Assembly: GCA_964528575.1 (NCBI GenBank)
Contig: CAZGTQ010000328.1
Coordinates: 1-19,372 of the forward strand
Direction of reading: 5' to 3'
Length of the DNA: 19,372 nt
Source: CAZGTQ01 sp964528575
GTDB taxonomy: Bacteria; Planctomycetota; UBA1135; GCA-002686595
Position 1 is the stretch's first letter. The number at the start of each line of letters is the position of its first letter. The translations under genes were made by a program, and so were the position numbers. This document shows, in pieces, positions 1 to 6,614 of this stretch. The notes below the pieces were generated by a model. The model saw only the letters and a program-made list of their open reading frames with translations. It searched no databases and had not been told where the DNA came from.

Positions 1-51
1 GCCGCCCGCCCCGGTTGTCCGCTCCCGGCCGCGGGACTAAGAGGAGAGGGG

Positions 52-636
52 ATGAGTCGCCGCTCGCTCGTCATCCTGGCGGGGCTCGTGGCGTTCCTGG
101 GCGCCGCATCGCTCGTCACGTGGGCGTGGACCGGGGACGCGCAACTCGCCTTCAACCTCCTCTTTTTCAGCGGCCTCTACTTGCCGGTGCTCGTCTTCGT
201 CGTGCTGCTCGTCGGCGGTCCGATGCGGCCGTGGCGCACGCGGCGGCTGCGCTCGCGGGAGCTCGTGCGGCAACGGCTCGCGCAGCGCCCCGTCGTCGCG
301 CAGCCCGAGCCGCGGGATGCGCGGCCGCCCGACGAGACGCTCGATCGGACGCCGCGGCGGGTGTCGCTGCGCGCTGTAGCGTGGACCGCTCTGGCATGGA
401 CAGTGCTCTGGCTCGGCGCGTTCGCGTGGGCCGGCGTCGCGATCGGCTACGGCTACGGAGCGGCGCTTGGCGGCGGCGGAAGGGGACTGACGTTCGGTGC
501 CATCCTGGTGGTCTTCTCGTGGCTCCCGATCGCGTTCCTGCTCTTTCGCCACCGCACGAACCGCCGCCACGAGAGCCTGCGGCGCGCCAGCGCCCGAGCT
601 CGCCTCGCCGCCCGTTTGGGCCGCTCCTCCGGCTGA
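52..636 (+). CDS. Four-helix integral membrane protein, function unknown
   Basis: I do not recognise this 194-residue protein. Hydrophobic stretches near residues 5-27, 33-56, 108-138 and 146-165 predict four membrane helices. They are separated by a basic, proline- and arginine-rich loop (about 58-106) and followed by a strongly basic tail (166-191) that probably lies in the cytoplasm. The ATG has a good Shine-Dalgarno sequence, AGGAG at 42-46, five bases upstream, which supports this start over any upstream one. It is followed after about 50 bases by an exported DUF3299-like protein on the same strand, so the three genes 52-2378 may form one transcription unit. No catalytic motif is visible, so a role cannot be assigned. 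Confidence 0.8.
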   Translation: MSRRSLVILAGLVAFLGAASLVTWAWTGDAQLAFNLLFFSGLYLPVLVFVVLLVGGPMRPWRTRRLRSRELVRQRLAQRPVVAQPEPRDARPPDETLDRTPRRVSLRAVAWTALAWTVLWLGAFAWAGVAIGYGYGAALGGGGRGLTFGAILVVFSWLPIAFLLFRHRTNRRHESLRRASARARLAARLGRSSG

Positions 637-684
637 CTTGCCCCTGTGGACGATATCCACCCACGCTGCTACCTTCGAATCGAC

Positions 685-1119
685 ATGCGCATCCTCTTCG
701 CGACGTTCGCAGCGCTCTTCGTGCTGATCCCGCTGTTCGGCGGCGTCGGCGCGTTCGCCGACGATCCGCCGGAAGAGCTGCCGACGACGGTCGATCTCTA
801 CGACCTGACCGACATCGACTGGCAGCCCGGCAAAGAGGTCCCGAAGTGGATTCGCGACCTCGACGGCGAGCGCGTGCGCATCGGCGGCAACATGCACCCG
901 AGCATGGGGCAGCGCGCGGCCGAGTTCATGCTCGTCACCGACGCGTGCGTGTGCGGCGGTCGGCCGCAGCCGCACCACTACGTCGACGTGACGCTCGACG
1001 AAAAAGTCGACTACAAGAGCGGTCTCATCGACGTCATCGGCACGTTCCGCGTCGAGGAGGTCGAGGAGAACGGCTACGTCGTGAGCCTGTTCCACCTCGA
1101 GGCCGAGCGAATCGAGTGA
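685..1119 (+). CDS. Exported DUF3299-like protein
   Basis: A 144-residue protein. The ATG at 685 is preferred over a GTG at 646 because it places a clean signal peptide (hydrophobic residues 3-22, then AFADDPP) at the N-terminus. The mature part reads DGERVRIGGNMHP (60-72), then FMLVTDACVCGGRPQPHHYV (81-100), then VIGTFRVEEV. This is the layout of DUF3299: a 'GxxVRIxG' strand, a 'F.LV...C.C..RP.P...V' segment and a final strand pair, as in small periplasmic proteins of unknown biochemical role. The two cysteines in the C-V-C segment (88 and 90) could bind metal or form a disulfide, which is inference. No clear Shine-Dalgarno sequence is present. Its stop overlaps the next start by one base (TGATG), so translation of the two is probably coupled. 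Confidence 0.8.
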   Translation: MRILFATFAALFVLIPLFGGVGAFADDPPEELPTTVDLYDLTDIDWQPGKEVPKWIRDLDGERVRIGGNMHPSMGQRAAEFMLVTDACVCGGRPQPHHYVDVTLDEKVDYKSGLIDVIGTFRVEEVEENGYVVSLFHLEAERIE

Positions 1120-2378
1120 TGCGCTCCACGTTCCTCGCTCTGGCCCTGCTCGCCGGCGCGGCATCCGCGATCCAGGACCAGCCCGCGCCCGCACAGCGCG
1201 ACCAGCTCACGCAGCTCCTCCACGACGCGCGCGAGGGCCCGCCGGTCGTCCGCCCGCAGGCCGCGCAGCGCCTCATCGCGCTCGGCGAGCCCGCGCGCGA
1301 GCGGCTCGTCGCCGAGAGCGAGACGCTGCGCGAGCTCGCCGCGCTCGGCCCCGACGTCGTCGAGGTGCTGGGCGCGTTCGACGACGAGCGCCTGCGCGGG
1401 CGCCTATGGAGCGCGCTCGGCGACGCCGACTTCCCGTGGCGTCCCGCGGCCGCGCGCTCGCTCGCGGGGAGCGCGGCGGGCGCGGACGAGGCCGAGATCG
1501 AGCGCTTCGTCGCGCTGCTCGCCGATCCGCTGTCGTACGTGCGCGTCGCCGCGCTCGACGGCCTCGCGGCGCTCGACGCGCGCGGGCGGAAGTCCCTCGT
1601 GCGCGCGCGGCTCGCCGACCCGGACGATTCGGTCCGCCGCCGCGCGGCGCTGCTGCTCGATGCGTGGGGCGAACACGACGCGCTCGCGTGGCTCGTCGAG
1701 GAGCTGCGCCGCGACGACACGTTCTTCGACAGCCGGCTCGGCCGCGCGGCGCGGGGCGAGGCGATCCGCGCGCTCGAGGAGCGCCTGGGCGGCCGCTTCG
1801 GCTACGAGGCGCGCCTCGAGCCGGATGACCCGGCGAACGTCGCCGCGATCGGACAGATCGTCGAGCGCTGCCGCGCGCTGTGGGGCGCGGTCGATCCCGT
1901 GCTGCCGCCGGTCGCGCGCGCCGCGCCGAGCGAGACCGCCGAGGCGGAGGCGGTGCTCGGCCTCGAGCTGCGCTCGTGTCGCCGCGGCGAGCTGTTCTTG
2001 CGTTGGCAGCGCGACGACGTTCTGCTCGTCGGCACCGGCAACGCCGCCCGCGTCGAGCTGCCCGAGGGCACGGTCGCGCGCCTCGTCGAGGCGGCGAAGC
2101 CGCTGCTCGCGAAGCTCGGCGACGCGCGCACGTGGGGCGAGCCCGGCTGCGACGTCGAGCTGCTCTACTGGCGCCCCGAGCCGGGCGCGCGCGCGAGCGT
2201 GCTGCGCGTCTCGAAGGGCCCGGACGCGGTCGACGGGCTGCGTCCCGACGCGCTCGGCGAGCTCGTCCGGGCGCTCGTCGCGACGCTGCCCTCCGGCGGC
2301 GAGGATCCGCGCGTCGACGATCTCGCCGCGCGCACCGAGGACGTGCTCGGTGCTCTCGGCGGCCCGCTGCCGGAGTAG
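1119..2378 (+). CDS. Exported HEAT-repeat-like protein
   Basis: A 419-residue protein. The start at 1119 overlaps the previous stop by one base and gives a typical signal peptide (MRSTFLALALLAGAASA). The open frame runs far upstream, but that part has the arginine-rich composition of a non-coding frame. Residues about 40-220 are helical alanine/leucine/arginine-rich repeats of HEAT/PBS-lyase type, clearest at 137-152 (SYVRVAALDGLAALDA) and 169-183 (DDSVRRRAALLLDAW), where an arginine and a run of alanines recur. Such repeats form protein-binding solenoids. The C-terminal 200 residues (about 230-419) look like a separate globular domain that I do not recognise. Probably periplasmic, and co-expressed with the DUF3299-like protein. 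It ends six bases from the convergent FG-GAP gene. Confidence 0.8.
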   Translation: MRSTFLALALLAGAASAIQDQPAPAQRDQLTQLLHDAREGPPVVRPQAAQRLIALGEPARERLVAESETLRELAALGPDVVEVLGAFDDERLRGRLWSALGDADFPWRPAAARSLAGSAAGADEAEIERFVALLADPLSYVRVAALDGLAALDARGRKSLVRARLADPDDSVRRRAALLLDAWGEHDALAWLVEELRRDDTFFDSRLGRAARGEAIRALEERLGGRFGYEARLEPDDPANVAAIGQIVERCRALWGAVDPVLPPVARAAPSETAEAEAVLGLELRSCRRGELFLRWQRDDVLLVGTGNAARVELPEGTVARLVEAAKPLLAKLGDARTWGEPGCDVELLYWRPEPGARASVLRVSKGPDAVDGLRPDALGELVRALVATLPSGGEDPRVDDLAARTEDVLGALGGPLPE

Positions 2379-2384
2379 CCTGCG

Positions 2385-3956
2385 CTACGGTCGCAGCTCG
2401 AGCGCGACCGCGTTGCTCACCTGCACGATCGTCCCGTCGGCGCGCACCGTGACGAACGCATGGTGCACGGTCCGGCCCGCGATCGAGCTCGAGAGGTGCT
2501 GCGGCAGGACGAAGCGCGCGCGGGCCTCGCCGCTCGCCGGGACGACGCCCAGGCCGTTCTCGAGCGGCGGCGAGCCCGGGTCGAGCACGGTGTGGACGAG
2601 GTACGCGTCGATGTTGAGCGGCAGCACGTGCTCGCCGTGCGTCGCGCCCGGCTGCGTGCCGGCGAGCGAGCCGAGCACGAGGTAGAGCTCGTACGCGTGG
2701 CCGGGGCCGACGTCGAGGAAGAGCTCTTGTGCGCCGCCCGCGGCGATGGAGATCGAGTCGGGGCACGCGAACAGCGCGCGGTCGCCCGCGAGCGCGTACG
2801 GCTGGACCGCGCCGGCGCGCAGCCCGTACTCGACGTCGTTGGGCGCGCCGACGAAGAGCTCGTCCGCGTCGGCCGCGAGCGCGAGCCCGAAGCCGACCGC
2901 GCCGGGCGTCGCGACGACGTGCGACGTGCGCGACCAGCCGCGCGGGCCGGGCTCGAAGACGTGCACGGCGCCGGCGTCGCGGGCGGCGGTGTCCTCGCCC
3001 GCCGCGCCGACGACGAGTGCGCCGCAGCTCGTGGCGAGCGCTCCGCCGAGGCCGTCGCCGGCCTGTCCGCGCGGCGCGACGAGCCGTCCGGCGGGCGTCC
3101 AGTCGGCGCGGTCGAACAGGTGCACCGCGCCCGCTCCGTCGCCGGGCGCGCCGATCGCGAGCAGGTCGCCGACGACGGCGAGCGCGGAGCCGAAGCCCGC
3201 TCCTTCCGCCGCCTCGGTCGGCACGAGCCGGATCGACTCGACCCACGCGCCGTCGCGCCGCGCGAACACGTACACCGCGCCGACGCCCTCGGCGCGCGGC
3301 GCGCCGACGACGAGCTGGTCCGGTCCGTCGCCGACGAGCAGCACCGCGTGGCCGAGCTCGTCGCCCGCGACCGTGTCGTGGCCGCGCACGGCGCCGTCCT
3401 CGGTCCAGCCGCCCGTCCCGTCGGCGGTGAACGAGTACACGCGCCCCGCGTCCTTGCCGGCCCCGTCGTGCAGCTTCGCGCCGACGACGACGACGCCGTT
3501 CGCCGCAGCGACGGCGGAGCCGAAGAACGCGCCGCCGACCGGCTCGTCGGTCGCGAGCTCGTCGGCGAGCAGCCACGCGCCCTCGGCGCGCTCGAACACG
3601 AACGCGGCGCCGCTGCCGGAGTCGCGCAGGTGCGCGCCGACGACGAGCCGCTCCCCGTCGAGCGCGACCGCGCCGCCGAACCCGTCGCTCGCGGCCGCGT
3701 TCGGCGCGGCGAGCAGCGCGGCTCGCGTCCAGCGCTCGTCCGACCGCTCGAGCACGTGCACGGCCCCCGCGCTCGCGACGCCCGCGTCCCCGCGGATCGC
3801 GCCGATCGCCAGGACGTCGCCGGCCACGTCGAGCGACCAGCCGAACAGCGCTCCCGGCGCCGCATCGGGCGCGACGATGCGCTCGAGGGGACACTGGGCC
3901 GCGGCGGGGGCGCCGAGCACGGCGCAGGCGAGGACGAGCGAGGGGACGATCTGCAT
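2385..3956 (-). CDS. Secreted seven-bladed FG-GAP beta-propeller protein
   Basis: A 523-residue protein. The start at 3956 gives a signal peptide (residues 1-20, ending AAAQC). The longer upstream frame is arginine/histidine-rich and is taken as non-coding. Residues 30-390 hold seven repeats of about 50 residues, each of the form 'FG.alA..g..L.vGA......GAV.vF.R....W'. Examples are LFGWSLDVAGDVLAIGA (37-53), FGSAVAAANGVVVVGA (145-160) and GFGSALAVVGDLLAIGA (254-270). This is the FG-GAP fold of the integrin-alpha head, and seven copies match a complete propeller. Residues about 398-523 form a separate beta-rich tail (ELYLVLGSLAGTQPG ... LPLNIDAYL ... VHHAFVTV) that I associate with planctomycete secreted proteins. 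Role unknown; extracellular or surface binding is likely. It is divergent from the PQQ-like gene and no Shine-Dalgarno sequence is seen. Confidence 0.88.
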   Translation of the reverse strand: MQIVPSLVLACAVLGAPAAAQCPLERIVAPDAAPGALFGWSLDVAGDVLAIGAIRGDAGVASAGAVHVLERSDERWTRAALLAAPNAAASDGFGGAVALDGERLVVGAHLRDSGSGAAFVFERAEGAWLLADELATDEPVGGAFFGSAVAAANGVVVVGAKLHDGAGKDAGRVYSFTADGTGGWTEDGAVRGHDTVAGDELGHAVLLVGDGPDQLVVGAPRAEGVGAVYVFARRDGAWVESIRLVPTEAAEGAGFGSALAVVGDLLAIGAPGDGAGAVHLFDRADWTPAGRLVAPRGQAGDGLGGALATSCGALVVGAAGEDTAARDAGAVHVFEPGPRGWSRTSHVVATPGAVGFGLALAADADELFVGAPNDVEYGLRAGAVQPYALAGDRALFACPDSISIAAGGAQELFLDVGPGHAYELYLVLGSLAGTQPGATHGEHVLPLNIDAYLVHTVLDPGSPPLENGLGVVPASGEARARFVLPQHLSSSIAGRTVHHAFVTVRADGTIVQVSNAVALELRP

Positions 3957-4052
3957 GGCGAGCGGGGGATGGGGACGGTTCCGAGGGCACGATCGGCGCG
4001 CGGGGTGGCGGATCTGGAACCGAGACGCAGAATCGACGCAGGAGGTGACGCG

Positions 4053-5480
4053 ATGCGAGCGGCAGCGGCAATCGGCATGGTCCTGGCGGTCCCGGCGTGG
4101 GCGCAGAGCCCGGAGGTCGAGAGCGCGTATCTCGAGCGCGGGTCGGTGCGCGTCGATCCGGTCGATGTGACGCCGGCACGGCGCGAGGTGGCGTCGGTGC
4201 ACGGCGGCCGGGTGTTCCTCGAGTTCGGCGCGCTCGTCGCGCTCGACGCGGAGGGGGAGGAGCGCTGGCGCGTCCCGCTGCCGCTTCGCTCGCACTGGAT
4301 CGGCGCGACGGAAGGGATCGGCTTCGTGCGGGTCGCGCGCGAGGAGGCGTCCGTGGAAGTGTGGCGGGTCGACCTCGCGAGCGGGACGGTGTTGCCGGAG
4401 CTCCAGCTCGCGGCTGCCGACCTCGTCGACGTGCTCGTCGGCGACGGGGACGTGTTCGCGATCGCGCGGGAGCCGCGCCTCTACGCCGGAGGAGGGCCGG
4501 CGGCGAGCGTCGTGTACGTCCAGCGGTTCGCCGCGGGCGAAGACGTGTCGAAGTGGACGCGCCCCCTCGCGGTCGCGCGGCCGCGCGATGAGCTCAACGC
4601 GCATCCGCGTCGGATTCGGCCTCCGTACGCGCGGTCGAGCGAGCGCGCGCTCGATCGCTTCGGCGGCGACGTGGTCGCGTGCCTCGATCGCCAGGGGCCG
4701 ATCGTGCGGCTGGACGGCGAGAGCGGCGAGCTCGTCTGGCGTTCGCTCGATCGGCTCTGGGTCGACCTCGAGCCGAGCCCGATGTCCGCGATCGTCGCCG
4801 GACCGGTCGTCGTGCCGCGCTCGCGGCCGGATGGCGGTGCGTCGATCCTCGCGGCGGTGGCGGTGACTTCGCCATCGGCCGAGGATGACGTTCGGTGCTC
4901 GCTCGTCACGATCGACGGCGAAGACGGCAAGCTGGCGGCACGTGCACCGCTCCCCGAGATCGTCCTCGGTTGGAGCGCGCAGGTCGAGCAGGCCAGCGTC
5001 GTGTGGGGTACGCGGCGGGGCATGCTCCGCGTCGCGTTCGTCGATCGGACGGAGAGATGGGAAGACAGACGCGCGACCCTCGACTGGTATCGCCGGTTGC
5101 GGTGCGAGCCGGAGACCGCCCGTTTCGTCTTCGAGTCGACGACGGACGCCATCGGTTACTCGAGCGCCTTCGGCTATCGGACGATCGCCGGTGGCTTCGC
5201 CATCGAGCGCGGCGCTCGGGAGGTGCGCTTCCCGGTCGGCCAGATCTCGCTCGACGACGTGGCGATGCGGACCTGGGTGCTCGTCGTGCCCGTCGACGTG
5301 CCTTTCTCGCAGGACGTGCCGACGGCCGCGGAACGCGAAGAGGTGTTTCGATTCCGTGGGTGGCCTCCGATCATAGTCAGCGACGTCGCCGTGGAACCCG
5401 GTCACCTGCGGCTCGACGTCGCGCACGACGGCGCGATCCACAGCCTGCGCTTCGACCTGGCGGCGCTCGAGAGCCCCTGA
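4053..5480 (+). CDS. Exported PQQ-type beta-propeller-like protein
   Basis: A 475-residue protein. The ATG at 4053 follows a strong Shine-Dalgarno GGAGGT (4041-4046) at six bases and begins a short signal peptide (MRAAAAIGMVLAVPAWAQS). The frame continues upstream only as antisense of the FG-GAP gene. Several blades resemble PQQ-like (outer-membrane-assembly BamB type) repeats of the form 'vvaLDa.tGeelWr.pL': ALVALDAEGEERWRVPLP (60-77), PIVRLDGESGELVWRSL (216-232) and SLVTIDGEDGKLAARAPLPE (283-302). The repeats are degenerate, and I see no quinoprotein dehydrogenase active-site motif. A structural or binding role is therefore more likely than catalysis. It lies 74 bases before the DUF2891-like gene on the same strand. 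Confidence 0.83.
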   Translation: MRAAAAIGMVLAVPAWAQSPEVESAYLERGSVRVDPVDVTPARREVASVHGGRVFLEFGALVALDAEGEERWRVPLPLRSHWIGATEGIGFVRVAREEASVEVWRVDLASGTVLPELQLAAADLVDVLVGDGDVFAIAREPRLYAGGGPAASVVYVQRFAAGEDVSKWTRPLAVARPRDELNAHPRRIRPPYARSSERALDRFGGDVVACLDRQGPIVRLDGESGELVWRSLDRLWVDLEPSPMSAIVAGPVVVPRSRPDGGASILAAVAVTSPSAEDDVRCSLVTIDGEDGKLAARAPLPEIVLGWSAQVEQASVVWGTRRGMLRVAFVDRTERWEDRRATLDWYRRLRCEPETARFVFESTTDAIGYSSAFGYRTIAGGFAIERGAREVRFPVGQISLDDVAMRTWVLVVPVDVPFSQDVPTAAEREEVFRFRGWPPIIVSDVAVEPGHLRLDVAHDGAIHSLRFDLAALESP

Positions 5481-5554
5481 TCCGGCGGGCGGCGGCCGTG
5501 CGCGCCCGGTGGTACCCTTGGCGGCGGCCCCCGCCCCGATCCGGAGCTCCTTCC

Positions 5555-6544
5555 ATGGGTCCTTCGCTCCTGGCGCTCGCACCGTTGCTCGCCGTGCCGC
5601 AGTTCGTCGCCGTGCCCCAGGCGGACAGCTTCGATCCGACGCACGAGCTCCTCGAGGAGATGCACGCGATGGTGCTGCCGTGCGTGCAGCCGACGGCGAC
5701 GCAGCGCGTGTTCACGCTGTGCTACGACACGCACTCGTCGATCCACGCGCACTGGGCGGCGTACCGGATCGCGCGCGTCGTCGGATGGCTCGACGACGCG
5801 GCGCTCGCGTCCGAGGTGGCGCTCGAGCCGCAGAAGGTCGCGTACGAGGTCCCGTTCATGCTGTCGCCCTACGCGGCGGCGTGGTTCCTGCGGCTCGTCG
5901 TCGACTACGAGCTGTGGTCGATCGAGGCGGCGCGGCCCGATCCGTTCGCGCTGCGCGCGGTCGGCGACCAGATGGCGGCGCTGCTCACGAGCGCGCTCGT
6001 CACGGGGCTGCCGCTCGACCCGTACGCGCCGGAGTACTGGAACCCGGCGTGGGGGCTCGCGCAACTCCACGCGTACTACGAGCACGTCGGCGACGACGCG
6101 AACCGCGTGCAGGTCGAGGCGCGCGTGCGCGCGGTCTTTGGCGCGAAGATCACGGGCGCGTCCTTCGGAGACGACCTCGCGCTCGCGGAGTTCTTCTCCG
6201 TCTACGGCAACTGGAGCTACGTCGTCGTCAAGACGCAGCCGCGGCCGCTCGTCGACGCGTTCCTCGCTCTACAGGACCCGACGCGCGTGGCCGAGCTCGT
6301 GCCGCCGAACGGGATCGGGCTGCACGCGAGCGGAATGTTCTGGTCGCGCACGTGGGCGCTGCGCGCGATGTCGGCGGCGACGCCCGATCCGATCGAGCGC
6401 GACCGCTGGGCGCGCGCGGCGGACCTCCACGTCCTCGCGGGCATGCAGCAGCACGAGCTGCTGAAGGGCGCGTGGATCGCGTACGACCACTGGGTGCCGC
6501 AGTTCGCGGTGTACGCGGTCACCGAGGGGCTCGTGAGCGACTGA
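5555..6544 (+). CDS. Exported DUF2891-like protein
   Basis: A 329-residue protein. The ATG at 5555 is preceded by GGAG (5542-5545) at nine bases and starts a hydrophobic leader (residues 2-20). The segment CYDTHSSIHAHWAAYRIARVV (about 56-76) and the C-terminal DHWVPQFAVYAVT (311-323) resemble the two conserved ends of the DUF2891 family, where a 'DWHS.VHGHW' motif and a final 'EHW...FAVY.LT' segment recur. The rest is predicted mainly helical, like an alpha/alpha-barrel with histidine- and tryptophan-rich grooves. DUF2891 proteins have no well-established biochemical function that I know. An assignment to a carbohydrate-processing alpha/alpha toroid would be speculation. The gene is probably exported, follows the PQQ-like gene, and ends facing the flavoenzyme gene. 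Confidence 0.8.
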   Translation: MGPSLLALAPLLAVPQFVAVPQADSFDPTHELLEEMHAMVLPCVQPTATQRVFTLCYDTHSSIHAHWAAYRIARVVGWLDDAALASEVALEPQKVAYEVPFMLSPYAAAWFLRLVVDYELWSIEAARPDPFALRAVGDQMAALLTSALVTGLPLDPYAPEYWNPAWGLAQLHAYYEHVGDDANRVQVEARVRAVFGAKITGASFGDDLALAEFFSVYGNWSYVVVKTQPRPLVDAFLALQDPTRVAELVPPNGIGLHASGMFWSRTWALRAMSAATPDPIERDRWARAADLHVLAGMQQHELLKGAWIAYDHWVPQFAVYAVTEGLVSD

Positions 6545-6564
6545 CCGCGCGCTGAGTGGAAGCG

Positions 6565-6587
6565 AGGCCGATGCGGGTGCATCGCCT
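6565..6587. terminator. Hairpin between convergent genes, possible terminator
   Basis: In the 70-base gap between the convergent genes ending at 6544 and 6615, CGATGC (6569-6574) pairs with GCATCG (6579-6584) around a four-base loop. After a bulged C the stem continues with AGG/CCT. There is no T-run, so it would be an imperfect bidirectional terminator at best. Confidence 0.35.
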
Positions 6588-6614
6588 TGCGCCGATCCGC
6601 CGAAGATCGCTGCG

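Noticed and set aside
15..1118. Upstream part of the frame that contains the HEAT-repeat gene
   Set aside because: It overlaps two better-supported genes in another frame and lacks a signal peptide or domain. The start at 1119 gives both a signal peptide and coupling.
1273..4179. A 968-codon minus-strand frame
   Set aside because: Its translation is long arginine/alanine runs with no domain; the HEAT-repeat and FG-GAP genes in other frames explain the same DNA.
3957..5582. N-terminal extension of the FG-GAP gene across the divergent gene
   Set aside because: The extension overlaps the PQQ-like gene and is Arg/His/Pro-rich. A clear signal peptide begins at 3956.
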